Part shown: piece by piece, positions 1 through 10,189 of the stretch
How the letters are laid out: the number at the start of each line of letters is the position of its first letter
How positions within the stretch are numbered: the stretch's first letter is position 1
Assembly (NCBI GenBank): GCA_951640165.1
Contig: OX621234.1
Span: 3,043,001-3,107,000, forward strand
Direction of reading: 5' to 3'
DNA: 64,000 bases
Source of the DNA: Pseudoips prasinana
Lineage: Eukaryota > Arthropoda > Insecta > Lepidoptera > Nolidae
Position numbers and translations under genes: made by a program
Notes under the pieces: model-generated
The model's database searches: none
What the model was told of the DNA's origin: nothing
What the model saw: only the letters and a program-made list of their open reading frames with translations

Positions 1-29
1 CATTAAAATAAAATTACATTTCCCTCGTT

Positions 30-276
30 TTATGAGGCTATAGTCTCTTTACATCATCCTGTCTCCCGCTTTGCTCTGGAGGGAAGTGGACCTATTCATG
101 TTCTAACTCTTTTTTTTCTGATTAAGTTCATTGCGGGATCCAAGACAGTTAATGCGATTCCCCGGGACATTAATGAGCCTCACCGCTCAGTGTCATTTCA
201 TAGTGTGCCACTGTTGATCCTGGCTTACAGGAGTTGCAGTGGTGAGTAAGAGGGAGGGACTAGTCCCGATAAAAAA
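30..276 (+). mobile_element. Family B non-LTR retrotransposon, 3' end fragment
   Basis: This matches the 3' untranslated tail of the longer family B copy at 46.0-47.4 kb. It shares the stretch from the 'gaggctatag' block through 'cactgttgatcctggc' to the terminal palindrome GGGACTAGTCCC, followed by an A-rich end. No coding sequence is retained, so it is a strongly 5'-truncated copy. The left boundary is uncertain because the window starts nearby. Confidence 0.8.
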
Positions 277-606
277 GAATCACACGGACTGGCGAATGTA
301 GTATGATGGTCATAGTTGCATAGTAGACAGAGCAACGCTACCACGCAACTTCTACGCCACCCACGGATGATATGGGTGGCCATCTTCTATACCGTAAACC
401 ACACATTAGTGTGCCTTACTATAATAAGCCAACCTTGCAAGTTTAGAGCTTGATATCTGGCTGGAGAGTTACACGCAGAAGGCGGTTTTGCTGGCGAATG
501 CCAGGATTGTGCGGAAATTTCTCTCCATGTAGCCCATATATTTTATAAGTTGTATTCATATTAAAATACCCTTATATAATGTATTGTAAATAATAGTGAT
601 AACAAA
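277..606. other. Unassigned AT-rich spacer
   Basis: No gene is visible. Around 395-415 it has 'accgtaaaccacac', resembling the flank that follows the 43-bp minisatellite near 6.26 kb and a single unit at 38.8 kb, so part of it may be an old repeat. Confidence 0.4.
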
Positions 607-1138
607 CATGTGATAATAATAATAATGAAGCCTTTTATTCCGAAACTTATCACAATTCTTTTTTTTTTTATAAATGTTAGTAAACGAATTATAGTAAATC
701 CCTTAACTCGGTGTGCCTTACGGCATAAGCCTCCTCCAACGTCTTCCACTGTTTCCTGTCGGTCGCAATTCTTAGCCAAAGGGGACCTAGAGTCAATTTA
801 ATATCATCTTCCCATCTTCTCGCTTTGCGAGCTCGGCTCCTTGACCCGTCTCGTGGATACCGGACCGTTACCTGCTTGCTCCAATTTTCTTGCGTACAGC
901 GGAGCATGTGCCCTGTCCATCTCCATTTCATTTGGTCAATATGTTTAAGGATATCTGTGAGTTTCGTTGTGCGTCGTATATCTACATTCCTTACTCTATG
1001 TTTTAACTTTATCCCCAGTATGCTCCTTTCCATGGCTCGTTGACATTTTGCAAGCTTTTCTCTTTGATTTATTGTCAGAGCCCAGGTTTCACAGCCATAT
1101 GTGATGCAAGGAAGAATGCATGTATCATAAGAGCTCAT
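607..1138 (-). pseudogene. RTE-2 non-LTR retrotransposon, 3' coding end and tail
   Basis: The minus strand reads as a 149-residue open frame (689-1138) with the C-terminal region typical of RTE-like polyproteins: YGCETWAL, then AMERSILGIKL, then a KWRWTGHML-like block, ending in KQWKTLEEAYAVR. The endonuclease and reverse transcriptase domains are missing, so this is a 5'-truncated insertion. The 3' tail lies at the left end as (AATAAT)n next to a 'gaagccttttatt' block. The same tail recurs at 8.94-9.08 kb. It cannot make an active enzyme. Confidence 0.8.
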
Positions 1139-1300
1139 TGGGGTGGGGGGGAAGGGTCAGGAACATGCTGACTCTAAAAGGCCGGCAACGCACTCGCGAC
1201 TCCTCTGGTGTCGCGAGTGTCCATGGGCGGCGGTGATCACTTACCATCAGGTGACCCACGTGCTCGTCTGCCGCCCTCTGATATTAAAAAAAAAAAAAAA
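1139..1300 (+). mobile_element. Short repeat with A-tail (lepidopteran 'ggcggtgatcac' family)
   Basis: The block runs from 'gagctcattggggtggg' through 'ccggcaacgcactcgcga' and 'gggcggcggtgatcactta' to a 15-A tail. A related copy lies at 10525-10690. The arrangement looks like a retroposed 3' end or SINE. It starts exactly where the RTE-2 fragment ends. Confidence 0.6.
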
Positions 1301-1436
1301 GTTTTTTTCTTGATCTTGATGCCGAGTTCCTTGCTTTTCATTATTTCTTTCAAAGCCCAATTTTTTTTCCACCCTTTAGTAGCCTTACTATAATATCTAT
1401 GTCATATTATTTTCTCGGTTCAGCGTGTTTTTTGAT

Positions 1437-1602
1437 AAGGCATGGTGATTGCCTACCCATGCCACCCGCAAAAAGTGTCTACGGGTGGGTATGTCGGACT
1501 CGCACCGACTAAACCTACCTGCCGTGGACTTCTCTTGGCGCCTAATAGGGGAGCCCCGGGAACGCGGGTATGCTGCTCCGGTGAGCGTGGGCAGCCCTAC
1601 AT
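1437..1602 (+). repeat. Interspersed repeat with tRNA-like 'ggtgcgagtccgacat' motif, copy 1
   Basis: It contains a stem-like 'cacccgcaaaaagtgtctacgggtg' region. The complement of the next part reads 'gtttagtcggtgcgagtcc', close to a pol III B box. Opposite-strand copies occur at 33290-33440 and 45120-45225. The family is not identified. Confidence 0.6.
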
Positions 1603-1989
1603 ATTTATTTTGTATTTTAATTGTTATAGATTATGCAAAGTAACGCCTGATTCCATTACTTGATCCACTAGTTCTAATGTCAGTCTAATGTATAAGTAAA
1701 TATTACAGATGAGATAAGGTGCAACTTAACTCTTAATTCTAAGTTACTTAATAGTTAGCTCGGCTACGAATATGGGACATTCAATATAAGTTACAATAGT
1801 AATATTTACTCTTATATAGGTTAACCCTAAATGAAAATGTGTCGAGTGTCGTCCCAACTCCTCGAGAACGTATTTGTTGACTAATCATAAATAAATAAAG
1901 TAAATGTCTCAACAAGTTTGGTCTGGCAAATACAATTCAACGGGCAGCTAATATTAAGACTTGAATTACTTTGACACTTAACCACCTTT
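1603..1989. other. Unassigned AT-rich spacer
   Basis: No long reading frame, RNA gene or repeat partner within the window was recognised. Confidence 0.5.
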
Positions 1990-2207
1990 GCTGTGTGGTG
2001 AAATAGAATATCATCACCCCATCTCATCCAGTGGGGGACGTAGAAATCGACCGACTTACCAGAGAATGGGCAGCAGATTTTTTCTGTGAACTATGACCAT
2101 CAAACTGAGATCGCCAACCCGTCTGCCAAGCGTGGCGATTATGGCATATCCCCCTTCTTTAGGGGTGCTTTTGTCCGGCAGTGGACGTACTTTGACTGAC
2201 ATGATTA
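1990..2207 (+). mobile_element. Family F repeat (SINE-like), copy 1
   Basis: It starts 'gctgtgtggtga', contains 'atcaccccatctcatcc' and 'cgccaacccgtctgccaag', and ends 'ttgtccggcagtggacgtac..gacatgat'. The last ~40 bp resemble the RTE-1 3' end (see 51040-51090). Other copies lie near 16.1, 23.5, 29.2, 41.4, 58.9 and 59.6 kb. Confidence 0.75.
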
Positions 2208-2334
2208 ACCACTGTTCATATTAGAGAAAAAATATAAAGTATAATGGATAATAGCACTTTATATTATTATGTAGTTCTAGACTTAAACTCCAATTTATAA
2301 TAGTATATTAAGTTTATCAAGGAATTAAAAATGG

Positions 2335-2565
2335 TAGCCGAATCCTAATCCTAAAAACCTTCTTATTTATTTAAGGATTTAAAAAACAATAATTTGACAA
2401 AAACACACCGCATGGACGGACTAGTAGCACATTTTTTTGTTACTTTTATTTTTTATTTGACTTTATTTATGTACTGCATTTTGAGCTTGACAAGTACAAG
2501 TGTATATTAATAATGTGCTGAATGTATTTCATTATTTCAGATTTTTTAAGTCTCTTTATCTTTCA
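2335..2565 (+). mobile_element. Family G 3'-UTR-like repeat, copy 1
   Basis: It shares the 'ccgcatggacggacta', 'cttgacaagtacaagtgtat' and 'aatgtatttcattatttc' blocks with 10830-11085 (minus) and 31140-31615 (plus). It looks like the 3' end of a non-LTR element with no coding left. Confidence 0.6.
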
Positions 2566-2779
2566 ACCGGCCGACACGGCCTAAATGTGTGCCGTCATCT
2601 CCATATCATTGCTTGTATGATGCAGCATATATTATCATATTTATCATAAATCGATAGTGCTGGAGAAATCTGATAGCAGATACAAAGCCTGAATATAGGG
2701 CATATGGATTTTGCCTTCATTACCATACAAATTGATGAGACAGAGGTTGCCATGAGAGTACTTGATGACGGTACGAGGA

Positions 2780-2917
2780 ACAGACGCCAGCTCATCCAGC
2801 TACCCAAATCTGTCAAAGTCTTGAATAGATTTTCAACTTTATCACAAAAGTATAACGTCCACTTTCAATTGAGCAAATTTGACAGATTGGGGTAGCTTGA
2901 TGTGCTGGCGTGTGTAC
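2780..2917. mobile_element. Palindromic MITE (ACAGACGCC family), copy 1
   Basis: A ~140-bp foldback whose ends are ACAGACGCCAGC and its complement. Internal 'ctgtcaaa' and 'tttgacag' arms flank an AT-rich middle with 'actttatcaca'. Five further copies lie at 10.3, 28.5, 31.7, 36.2 and 40.7 kb. There is no coding capacity and the superfamily is not assigned. Confidence 0.8.
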
Positions 2918-3011
2918 CAACTTGAGTGAAATCGAGTAGTGTACCTGTATTTTGTGTAGGTATGTATTACGTATTACAGAGACGTGGTCGCTCACTATGG
3001 GCCTCATCAGA

Positions 3012-3378
3012 CGGCTCAAGGTCACCCAAAGAGCAGGAAAGAGCATGGAAAGGGCTATGCTTGGAGTCTCCCTGCGAGATCGAATCAGAAATGCTGAGAT
3101 CCGAACCAAAACGTAGCCCGAAGAATTGCGAAGCTGAAGTGGCAGTGGGCAGATAGGTCGAGTCTAGAGCCGACGGTCGCTGGGACATAAAGGTTCTCGA
3201 GTGGCGACCACGAAAAGGAAGACGCAGCATGGGCAGGCCCCTTACAAAATGGACCGATGATCTTAGCGGGAAACCGCTGGATGCGAATAGCGCAAGACCG
3301 GCAATTGTGGCGATCTTTGGGGGAGGCCTTTGTCCGGCAGTGGACATCTTTCGGCCGATAAGGCGATGAAGATGATAT
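3012..3378 (+). pseudogene. RTE-1 3' fragment, decayed
   Basis: The nucleotide sequence follows the RTE-1 C-terminal region (compare 50723-51100), from 'ctcaaggtcacccaaagagc' to 'cctttgtccggcagtgga' and a 'gatgaagatga' tail. Indels and stops break the frame. Only the region after the reverse transcriptase domain is present. Confidence 0.8.
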
Positions 3379-3954
3379 ATATTGTTGGGTCAATCCTTGT
3401 CTTTCCTTTCCATAGTCAGACCTGAACGAACTAGCCTGCAGAGTGACGTAGCACTTGTCTACTTCTTGCCGTTCCACACCAACTAATGAAGGTTAGGGTG
3501 CAGTTCTGCAAATCAACTTCGCTCTTATGCGAGGTGAATAATGTTGCATTTGCAATGTCCAATCCTTGATTTTGGCTTAACTTCTTTACGTAAGCTTGAC
3601 TTGTGAAGTAAGCTGGTGAATGGTTAACGAGAGCGTTACGAAAAGTGGGAGTGGGTGATGCGAATGTAAGTTGAGAGGGAGATATAAGTTAGTGGAGATG
3701 GAAAGAGAAAGTCACGTTTCTTATATTACTATAGGAGCAAGAGAGAGCGATGCAAGCACACATTTTCTTTCTCTCTTTGCCAATTACATTTGAAGTTCTG
3801 CTTCATTCGTGTGATCTAAAGCACTCTTTTTTTAATAGTGGCTACAGCTTTCCTTTCGCCCTGCGTTTGTCATGTCTAATGATATGGCCTGAGAACTAGT
3901 CGTAAAAGTAGTTTTACATTCGTTGCTGCTTTACAAAAGTTCGTATTTTTTGTA
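3379..3954. other. Unassigned stretch
   Basis: No gene recognised. The 3700-3860 part ('ctttctctctttgccaatt ... ttaatagtgg') resembles 32130-32215, suggesting an old unnamed repeat. Confidence 0.4.
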
Positions 3955-4125
3955 CTATGACGTAGTGGGGGGGGGGGGGGGCATCGCTGCGCCACCACCC
4001 ACCACGCTCCGGGAACCCTGCTGAAACTTGTACCTGTGTCGCACCAGACGGCCTCTTAATTGAATACCAACTAAAGTCAAAGTGCCAAAATTAATATCAA
4101 AGACCAAAATTAATATCGTAGGCAA
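3955..4125 (+). repeat. Family H repeat, copy 1, with G-run
   Basis: 'atgacgtag' followed by a 17-G run, then 'ccctgctgaaacttgtacc' and 'caccagacggcctcttaattg'. A second copy at 4973-5075 shares the same order. Family unknown. The G-run is a potential polymerase-slippage site. Confidence 0.6.
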
Positions 4126-4138
4126 ATAAAATATCAAA

Positions 4139-4600
4139 AGCCTCCCCCAAAGATCACCACCGTTGCTGGTCTTGCACTATTCGCATCCAGCGGTTTTCCA
4201 GCGACCCTCACAAGATCATCGGTCCATCTTGTAGCGAGCCTGCCCATGTTACGTCTTCGGGTTCGTGGTCGCCATTCGAGAACCTTTCTAGCAAGATATA
4301 TACCTAAACAAAATACAGGTACACTACTCGATAGCCGACGTAGCCCAAAGAATTACCAAACTGAACTGACAGGCAAGGCACATAGCTCGTAGAACCGACG
4401 GCCGATGGGCAGAAAGGTTCTCCAGTGGCGACCACGAACTGGAAGACGCAGCGTGGGTAGACCCCCTACAAGTTGGACCGATGATCTTGTGCGGCGCTGG
4501 CAACCGGTGGATGCGGATAGCGCAAGACCGCCAATTGTGGAGATCTTTGGGGGAGGCCTTTGTCCAGCTGTGGACGTCTATCGGCTGATATAATGACTCG
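4139..4600. pseudogene. Two RTE-1 3' fragments in inverted orientation
   Basis: 4139-4296 is a minus-strand copy ('gcctcccccaaagatc' to 'gagaacctttct'). 4331-4600 is a plus-strand copy of the same region, ending 'gtccagctgtggacgtctatcggctgat'. The two face each other with a ~35-bp spacer. Both are decayed and lack catalytic domains. Confidence 0.8.
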
Positions 4601-4638
4601 ATACCAAATTTCCCTTCACCTTTACTTGGTCGCGTTTT

Positions 4639-4968
4639 TGAAGTTATACTTCTTTTGGCGCGATGGAGAAAAATGATGAGAGTGAATTTTTACGATGCGC
4701 GCGCACACCGACACCAAAAAATTTAACAGCATGAAGTTAGTTCTAGGTGGTATGAGAGTGAATTTTTAAAATAACAGCATGAAGTTAGTTCTAGGTGGTA
4801 TGAAAATGTATGAGAGTGAATTTTTACGATGCGCGCGCATCGTAAAAATAACAGCATGACGTTAGTTCTAGGTGGTATGAAAATTTATAACTATGTTCCA
4901 GTTGTATATTAAGAAGTATAACTTCTAACGCGTGTACATAAGTACACACAAGTTTTTTTTTTTTTTTT
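4639..4968. mobile_element. MITE family J, copy 1 (AAGTTATACTTCTT ends)
   Basis: Inverted ends AAGTTATACTTCTT (4640) and AAGAAGTATAACTT (ending 4925) enclose three imperfect copies of an 'acagcatga(a/c)gttagttctaggtggtatga' module. GC-rich 'gatgcgcgcgcatc' palindromes are also present. A poly-T follows 'gtacacacaag'. An inverted copy lies at 37320-37598. Confidence 0.75.
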
Positions 4969-4972
4969 TTAA

Positions 4973-5075
4973 GCTATGACGTAGAGGGCTCCACCCTGCC
5001 TAACCCTGCTCAAAGTGGTCCCTGTGTTTCACCAGACGGCCTCCTAATTGAATAACAACTAAAGTCGATATTAAT
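4973..5075 (+). repeat. Family H repeat, copy 2
   Basis: Shares 'atgacgtag', 'ccctgcct..ccctgct' and 'caccagacggcctcctaattg' with 3955-4125. Confidence 0.6.
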
Positions 5076-5364
5076 CACTGTAGTTTGCCAAAATTCGCGG
5101 AAGATGCGCAAACTTGTGTATGTATATCATTATATGTGTGTTAGTATTGGCTTATAAAGTAGTTAATTTAAATCTATGTTTAGCATATTTGGTTAAAGAA
5201 GGATTTCTCTAGGACGTTAAAGTTGACAGATGCATAAACCGATATGATTAGATGGAGTTCCATCGTCTCGCTTTAACTAGTTTTCAGAATAAATAACTAA
5301 CAATAAATGGAGAGTAATAGCTTTATGATTTCTGAATAAGTTCTATATTTTTAATTTATCATAT
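5076..5364. other. Unassigned AT-rich spacer
   Basis: Nothing recognised. Confidence 0.5.
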
Positions 5365-5590
5365 GGCCTGTGGTAGCCCTAGTGTCAGGATTGTTCAAAC
5401 CGACCGATAGGCCTCTGACTTGGCTTATCGACTGTTGTCTAACGACTGCAACCGGTACGACAGCTTAAAGTGCCTTCCAAGGCTCGGAGACGCTTAGTAC
5501 CACTTTGGCGGTCAACCATCTTTAGACTGACCGCGTGCCTATGTGCTTAACCTCGCCAATATCTAACGGACCGGTGAGAGCAAGTAACTG
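5365..5590 (-). mobile_element. 5S-rRNA-like SINE, copy 1
   Basis: Minus-strand copy of the element best preserved at 59283-59545. It shows the blocks 'tgtcaggattgttcaaac', 'gactgttgtctaacgactg', 'gtgccttccaaggctcggag' and 'tttggcggtcaaccatctt'. The last lies over the region equivalent to the 5S box C. It is decayed relative to the 59.3-kb copy. Confidence 0.65.
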
Positions 5591-5780
5591 TTTTCTACAT
5601 AAAGCGGTATTATATTTTATTCTTTTGTTAGACCAGGAGCTAAAATATATCAGTCAGACATCGTCCACGGCTGGGCATAAGCTTCACCAAAGGTTTAACG
5701 TTGCCATTTCTAGGGTTTGGCCGTAGTCACCGCACTTGGCATGTGAATTGTCCATCTACCTACTGTATCCCTTAGTCGCC

Positions 5781-6256
5781 TTTTACGAGACCCACGGGAT
5801 GGTATGGTGTGGCCCTGTCATTCTTTTACGAGACCCACGGGATGGTATGGTGTGGCCCTGTCATTCTTTTACGAGACCCACGGGATGGTATGGTGTGGCC
5901 CTGTCATTCTTTTACGAGACCCACGGGATGGTATGGTGTGGCCCTGTCATTCTTTTACGAGACCCACGGGATGGTATGGTGTGGCCCTGTCATTCTTTTA
6001 CGAGACCCACGGGATGGTATGGAGTGGCCCTGTCATTCTTTTACGAGACCCACGGGATGGTATGGTGTGGCCCTGTCATTCTTTTACGAGACCCACGGGA
6101 TGGTATGGTGTGGCCTTGTCATTCTTTTACGAGACCCACGGGATGGTATGGTGTGGCCCTGTCATTCTTTTACGAGACCCACGGGATGGTATGGTGTGGC
6201 CCTGTCATTCTTTTACGAGACCCGCGGGATGGTATGGTGTGGCCCTGTCATTCTTT
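5781..6256 (+). repeat. 43-bp minisatellite, 11 units
   Basis: The unit 'ttttacgagacccacgggat..ggtatggtgtggccctgtcattc' repeats every 43 bp from 5781. The 'acgagacc' landmark recurs at 5785, 5828 and so on to 6215. Units are nearly identical; I see only a few substitutions ('ggagtgg' near 6022, 'ccttgtc' near 6115, 'cccgcggg' in the last). Because 43 is not a multiple of 3, all three plus-strand frames stay open and give a periodic 43-residue peptide. I treat these as repeat artefacts, not genes. Diverged single units occur at 38.8 kb. Confidence 0.95.
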
Positions 6257-6306
6257 CTGGGCCGAAAACCACACGGTTATAATAATAATAATAATATCCT
6301 GGGATT

Positions 6307-6475
6307 TGACTGCCTCGTTGGTCTAGCGGTAGCGTGTTCAACCGCAGATAATGAGATCCTGGGTTCAAATCCCGGGTCGGGCCAAAATGAGATTTTGGAA
6401 TTTTTCCGAAAATACTCCTTTAAGACTGGCCGCCGTGGCCGAAATTCGTTCGGGAGGACATCATCATCCCGGGAT
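6307..6475 (+). mobile_element. SINE-C (tRNA-headed), copy 1, short
   Basis: The head has an A-box-like 'tggtctagcggtag' and a B-box-like 'gggttcaaatccc', then 'gggtcgggccaaaatgag'. The middle of the body is deleted compared with 38108-38466. It is not a functional tRNA: the body is repeated across the window and the cloverleaf is not closed. Confidence 0.8.
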
Positions 6476-6992
6476 ATTATTCGTACCGACCATCTGATCC
6501 CAAACAAAAATTGTACTATGGAAACCAGATAACTGATAAACTACATAAACTACTTCATCATCATATCAGCCGAAAGACGTCCACTGCTGGACAAAGGCCT
6601 CCCTCAAAGATCTCCACAATTGCCGGTCTTGCGCTATCCGCATCCAGCGTTTTCCAGCGACCCGCACAAGATCATCAGTCCATCTTGTAGGGGGCCTGCC
6701 CACGCTGCGTCTTCCGGTTCGTGGTCGCCACTCGAGAACCTTTCTGCCCCAGCGGTCGTCGGCTCTACGAGCTATGTGCCCTGCCCACTGCCACTTCAGC
6801 TTGGCAATTCTTAGGGCTATGTCGGTGACTTTGGTTCGACATAAACTACTTTACTTTTGTAAAAAAATACTTATATAGACAATTACCTACACCCTGACTT
6901 AAACTGGCCATGTTCATGCACACAAATATATGTCTTGGGAGGGAATCGAACTAACGACCTACAAAGGCAAGCATTTACCAACCGACCCGTCT
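6476..6992 (-). mobile_element. SINE-B copy, interrupted by an RTE-1 insertion
   Basis: SINE-B tail ('ccatctgatcccaaac..ctatggaaaccagataac') lies on the left and the head ('ggagggaatcgaac..gcatttaccaacc') on the right, in minus orientation. The two halves are separated by the RTE-1 fragment at 6556-6838. Confidence 0.85.
6556..6838 (-). mobile_element. RTE-1 3' end, 5'-truncated insertion with 13-bp TSD
   Basis: Starts with the (CATCAT)-type tail and runs to 'gtgactttggttcg'. The 13-bp sequence 'acataaactactt' flanks it at 6543-6555 and 6839-6851, so both borders are exact. It lies inside SINE-B and is therefore younger than that SINE copy. Confidence 0.92.
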
Positions 6993-7414
6993 ATATAGAT
7001 CTACTCAAAATCAAGCAATCAGCTTGCCCGCAGCGTATCGCAGAGTAGGTATATAATATAGTCCCAAGAAGTAATAAAAGAAAACATAAGTTATTTACAC
7101 AAAAATATCACAATTTGCCGACCCATCAAACTCGGAACTCCATAAAAGTTTCTAAGGTTCTCCCTTGATATACCGGCGGAGTTTTATGCTCTGAGCTGGG
7201 TTACTGAATAAAATATTATTATGTTTGTACCGCTTTGTATGTAGTATGGACGGCGAAAACTGATGGAGGGGGATTTATATGTTCGTTCAGTAAGTAGTGG
7301 GGGAAATTACGTTCGTTAACGTTCAAGGGACGATCACGTCTTGAACTCGCCATGGGTATGGAGCAAATATCTTTATTTCTGTTAGTAAAGGTATTTTATA
7401 GCGTTTTAAAATAA
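6993..7414. other. Unassigned stretch
   Basis: Low-coding sequence. No repeat partner seen apart from short AT-rich runs. Confidence 0.4.
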
Positions 7415-8040
7415 AATAATAAAATAAAAAAGGTTTTTATTTAAAAGCGCTTGTAAATAGTCAGAACATGTTTGTAGTAACAACTATATTACTACAAACA
7501 TGTTCTGCCTATTTACAAGCGCTTTTTAAAGCCTACGTACATTATTATTTCTAGTAACATAGATATTTAAGTACACATGTATTGATTGTATGAAAACATT
7601 TATAAAAATAATATTTATTTATTTACCATAAAACTTATTCTATCATTACAGGCGAGCCTAATGCGACAGAGTAGTTAAACTTACATCCATCTTATATCTA
7701 TATAATACCTACGTACCTAATCTTACATTATTTTACGTACAAACTAACATAACTTAAACTAAACTAGCTACTGCAAAGGCAATAGGCAGCCGTTGTGAAT
7801 ACGTTCAGTGGACAGGAGAACAAATCTATCTGAGTAGATAGTGTGTTGATGAGATGAGAGAGCGATGAGATAGTGTGTTGTGTGTGTTAAATATTTTATA
7901 ATAACAATTATATTTAGCTAGCTCGTATCAAGTTATTGTCAAGACATTATGTTTAGGTTTCATTATCTAGTTTAAGTCTAATATCTTTACTTCATATTGT
8001 CAATTGTTGCATAAGCAGTACGACTGGCCAAATACCCCCA
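7415..8040 (-). mobile_element. Family E 3'-UTR-like repeat with hairpin dimer
   Basis: Carries 'aagcgcttgtaaatagtcag' and 'aacatgtttgtagtaa', shared with 13.0, 15.5, 19.6 and 50.6 kb. At 7443-7526 the block is present twice, head to head, with ~37-bp arms and a 9-bp spacer. The T-rich left end suggests a polyadenylated 3' end on the minus strand. Confidence 0.65.
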
Positions 8041-8107
8041 CCTGACAGAATACACTTCTGGCAATATTGTGTTAATGTTGAGGTCGTGGGAGTAAGTAAA
8101 TATTTTA

Positions 8108-8236
8108 GTCATAAATCATCATCATGATTCATGGGGAAAGACGCCCACTGTTGGACAAAGGCTTCCCCCAAAAATCTCCACTATAGCCGATGCCGCACAG
8201 CCTGCATCCAGAGGCTTCTAGTGGTCCCCACAAATA
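8108..8236 (-). mobile_element. RTE-1 3' fragment, diverged
   Basis: 'catcatcatgattcatgggg..acgcccactgttggacaaagg' matches the RTE-1 terminus with many substitutions. It ends near 'ggtccccac'. Confidence 0.65.
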
Positions 8237-8440
8237 ATTTATTCTCATGTAATTTGAGTGAATTCGTAAAGATCCTATTAAAGATAGTTAGTTGCATGAA
8301 CAATTAGTTAAAAAGTTTTAGTTCAATAAGTTGTTTATAATTTTAATACCAATATTATCGCATTAGGTCAAGACCTGTAATGATAGGTGTTAAAGAGAGA
8401 AATAAATAAATAAATAAAAATATTATGACTCCCTTGTAAG
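8237..8440 (+). mobile_element. Retrotransposon 3'-UTR-like tail
   Basis: Ends 'caagacctgtaatgatagg' then (AAAT)n, an arrangement like a non-LTR 3' end. A loosely similar tail lies at 22850-22945. No coding part remains. Confidence 0.4.
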
Positions 8441-8658
8441 GGCCCACACTGCGTCTTCTAAAAATTAGGAATGTTACTAATAAGTATTAGTAATATTCCA
8501 ATTTTTTTGACTATTTTAGTAGAGAGTAATAACTCAGTACTAAACTATTGACGTCGAAAAGTTAATTAATCGCTTCGAAGACTGATAAATCTTTTCCTCT
8601 TTTCTATCTATTTTATTAACTTAAGCTAAATTTAGCTTAAGGTATTAAAACGGCACGT

Positions 8659-8899
8659 GACGGTCACCGTAGCCTAGTTGGTAGTGCTCCTGCCTACAAA
8701 GCTGGTGGCCCTGGGTTCGAATCCCGGTAAGTGCAAATTTGAGTGATGGGCACGAATATTTGTTTCTGAGTCATGGATGTTTTCTATGTATATAAGTATT
8801 TATCTATCTATATGAATATATGTATATCGTCGCCTGGTACCCATTGTACAAGCTTTGCTTAGTTTGGGGCTAGGATGATCTGTGTGACATTGTCCCTAT
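8659..8899 (+). mobile_element. SINE-A (tRNA-headed), copy 1
   Basis: The head 'gtcaccgtagcctagttggt' holds an A-box-like segment and 'gggttcgaatccc' is a canonical B box. The body has 'atttatctatctatat' and 'tcgtcgcctggtaccca' and the end is 'gtgacattgtccc'. Nine copies occur in the window, all with the same order. Confidence 0.9.
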
Positions 8900-8940
8900 A
8901 TATAAAGAGAAAAGAAAGCTTTAACTAAATTAACCTGAAA

Positions 8941-9080
8941 TAATAAAGCCGTTTTTTTCCAATAAATGATAGTTAGTACAGTAATTATAATAAGTCTCTT
9001 AGTTTGGTGTTCCTGACGGCATATGCTTCCTCCAACGTACTGCACTGTTTCCTATAGGTTGCCATTCTTAGCCAGTGTTA
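8941..9080 (-). mobile_element. RTE-2 3' tail fragment
   Basis: Matches the 3' end of the 607-1138 copy ('taataaagccgttttttt..', 'cttcctccaacgt', 'cactgtttcct'). It forms the target site of the adjoining RTE-1 insertion. Confidence 0.75.
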
Positions 9081-9091
9081 AAAATTTGTAT

Positions 9092-10189
9092 CATCATCAT
9101 ATCAGCCGAAAGAAGTCCACGGCTGGACAAAGGCCTCCCCTAAAGATCTCCACAATTGCCGGTCTTGCGCTATTCGCATCCAGCAGTTTCCGGCGACCCG
9201 CACAAGATCATCGGTCCATCTTGTAGGGGGCCTGCCCACGCCGCGTCTTCCGGTTCGTGGTCGCCACTCGAGAACCTTTCTGCCCCAACGGCCGTCGTTT
9301 CTACGAGCTATGTGCCCCGCCCACTACCACTTTATTTTTTTTTTGTTTATTCGGGACTAGTCCCTCCCTCTTACCCACCACTGCAACTCCTGTAAGCCAG
9401 GATCAACAGTGGCACACAATGAAATGACACTGAGCGGTGAAGCTCAGGCATGTCCCGGGGAATCGCTTTAACTGTCTTGGATCCCGCAACGAATTTAATC
9501 AGAAACAGAAAAAAGGAGGAGTTAGAAAATGAATAGTTCCACTTCCCTCCAGAGCAAAGCGGGAGACAGAATGATGTAAAGAGGCTATAGCCTCATAAAA
9601 TGAGAGATTTGCAAATAGAGAAGCCAGCTGCAAAAGCACCGAGGATCAATTGAAGGGTCCTAAGTGAGCTGTTATATTTGATTCCAATAGTAGGTATGGC
9701 AAAAACGCTTAAACGCACGGAAGTTGTTCCTTGTTGCTACAAGATCCGTATAATAAACTACTCCAGATATTGGTTGCAAGCTGTTTAACATAATATCACG
9801 CTGATTTTGCCAGAGATCACACTCCCACAGGATGTGGTGAGCAGTTTGTTCATATTCGTTACTGGATGTTGAGCACAGACAGATTGGTGAAGATACTAAT
9901 TTGAAACTATACAATTTACTTTTAAAATTGCCGTGTCCGGTAAGAAATTGTGCAACACAATGGTCTATGATTAGCCAAGTTTTATTTAACCGTTCGCGTA
10001 CGTCCGGAAAGAACTGGTGCAGATGGCGACCAAACCCACCAAGCCCACTGCCACTTCAGTTTAGCAATTCTTCGGGCTATGTCGGTGACTTTGGTTCGCT
10101 TGCGGATTTCGACATTTCTGATTCGATTACGCAGGGAAACTCCGAGCATAGCCCTCTGCATTGCTCTTTGGGTGACCTTGAGCCTTCTG
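9092..10189 (-). mobile_element. RTE-1 3' end with TSD, split by family B
   Basis: RTE-1 sequence occupies 9092-9332 and 10043-10189. The 11-bp repeat 'aaaatttgtat' flanks the whole at 9081-9091 and 10190-10200. Joining the two RTE-1 pieces across the family B insertion gives the normal order, ending near 'ctttgggtgaccttgagcc'. Confidence 0.92.
9333..10042 (-). pseudogene. Family B retrotransposon, 5'-truncated, nested in RTE-1
   Basis: The T-rich tail and GGGACTAGTCCC-type end are at the left. The minus-strand frame 9672-9914 equals the last 80 residues of the 46.0-47.0 kb family B ORF, with the Cys/His cluster CLCSTSSNEYEQTAHHILWEC. The target duplication is 'gcccactaccactt' (9319-9332) against 'gcccactgccactt' (10043-10056): 14 bp with one difference. 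Only the end of ORF2 and the 3' UTR were copied. Confidence 0.93.

Noticed and set aside
6307..6382. tRNA gene (A and B boxes present)
   Set aside because: The same head is attached to a common body in several SINE-C copies and does not fold into a complete cloverleaf; the same reasoning applies to SINE-A, -B, -D and -E heads.
5736..6532. Three overlapping 157-242 residue reading frames on the plus strand
   Set aside because: They arise from a 43-bp tandem repeat that is open in every phase; the peptides are the same period read in three offsets.
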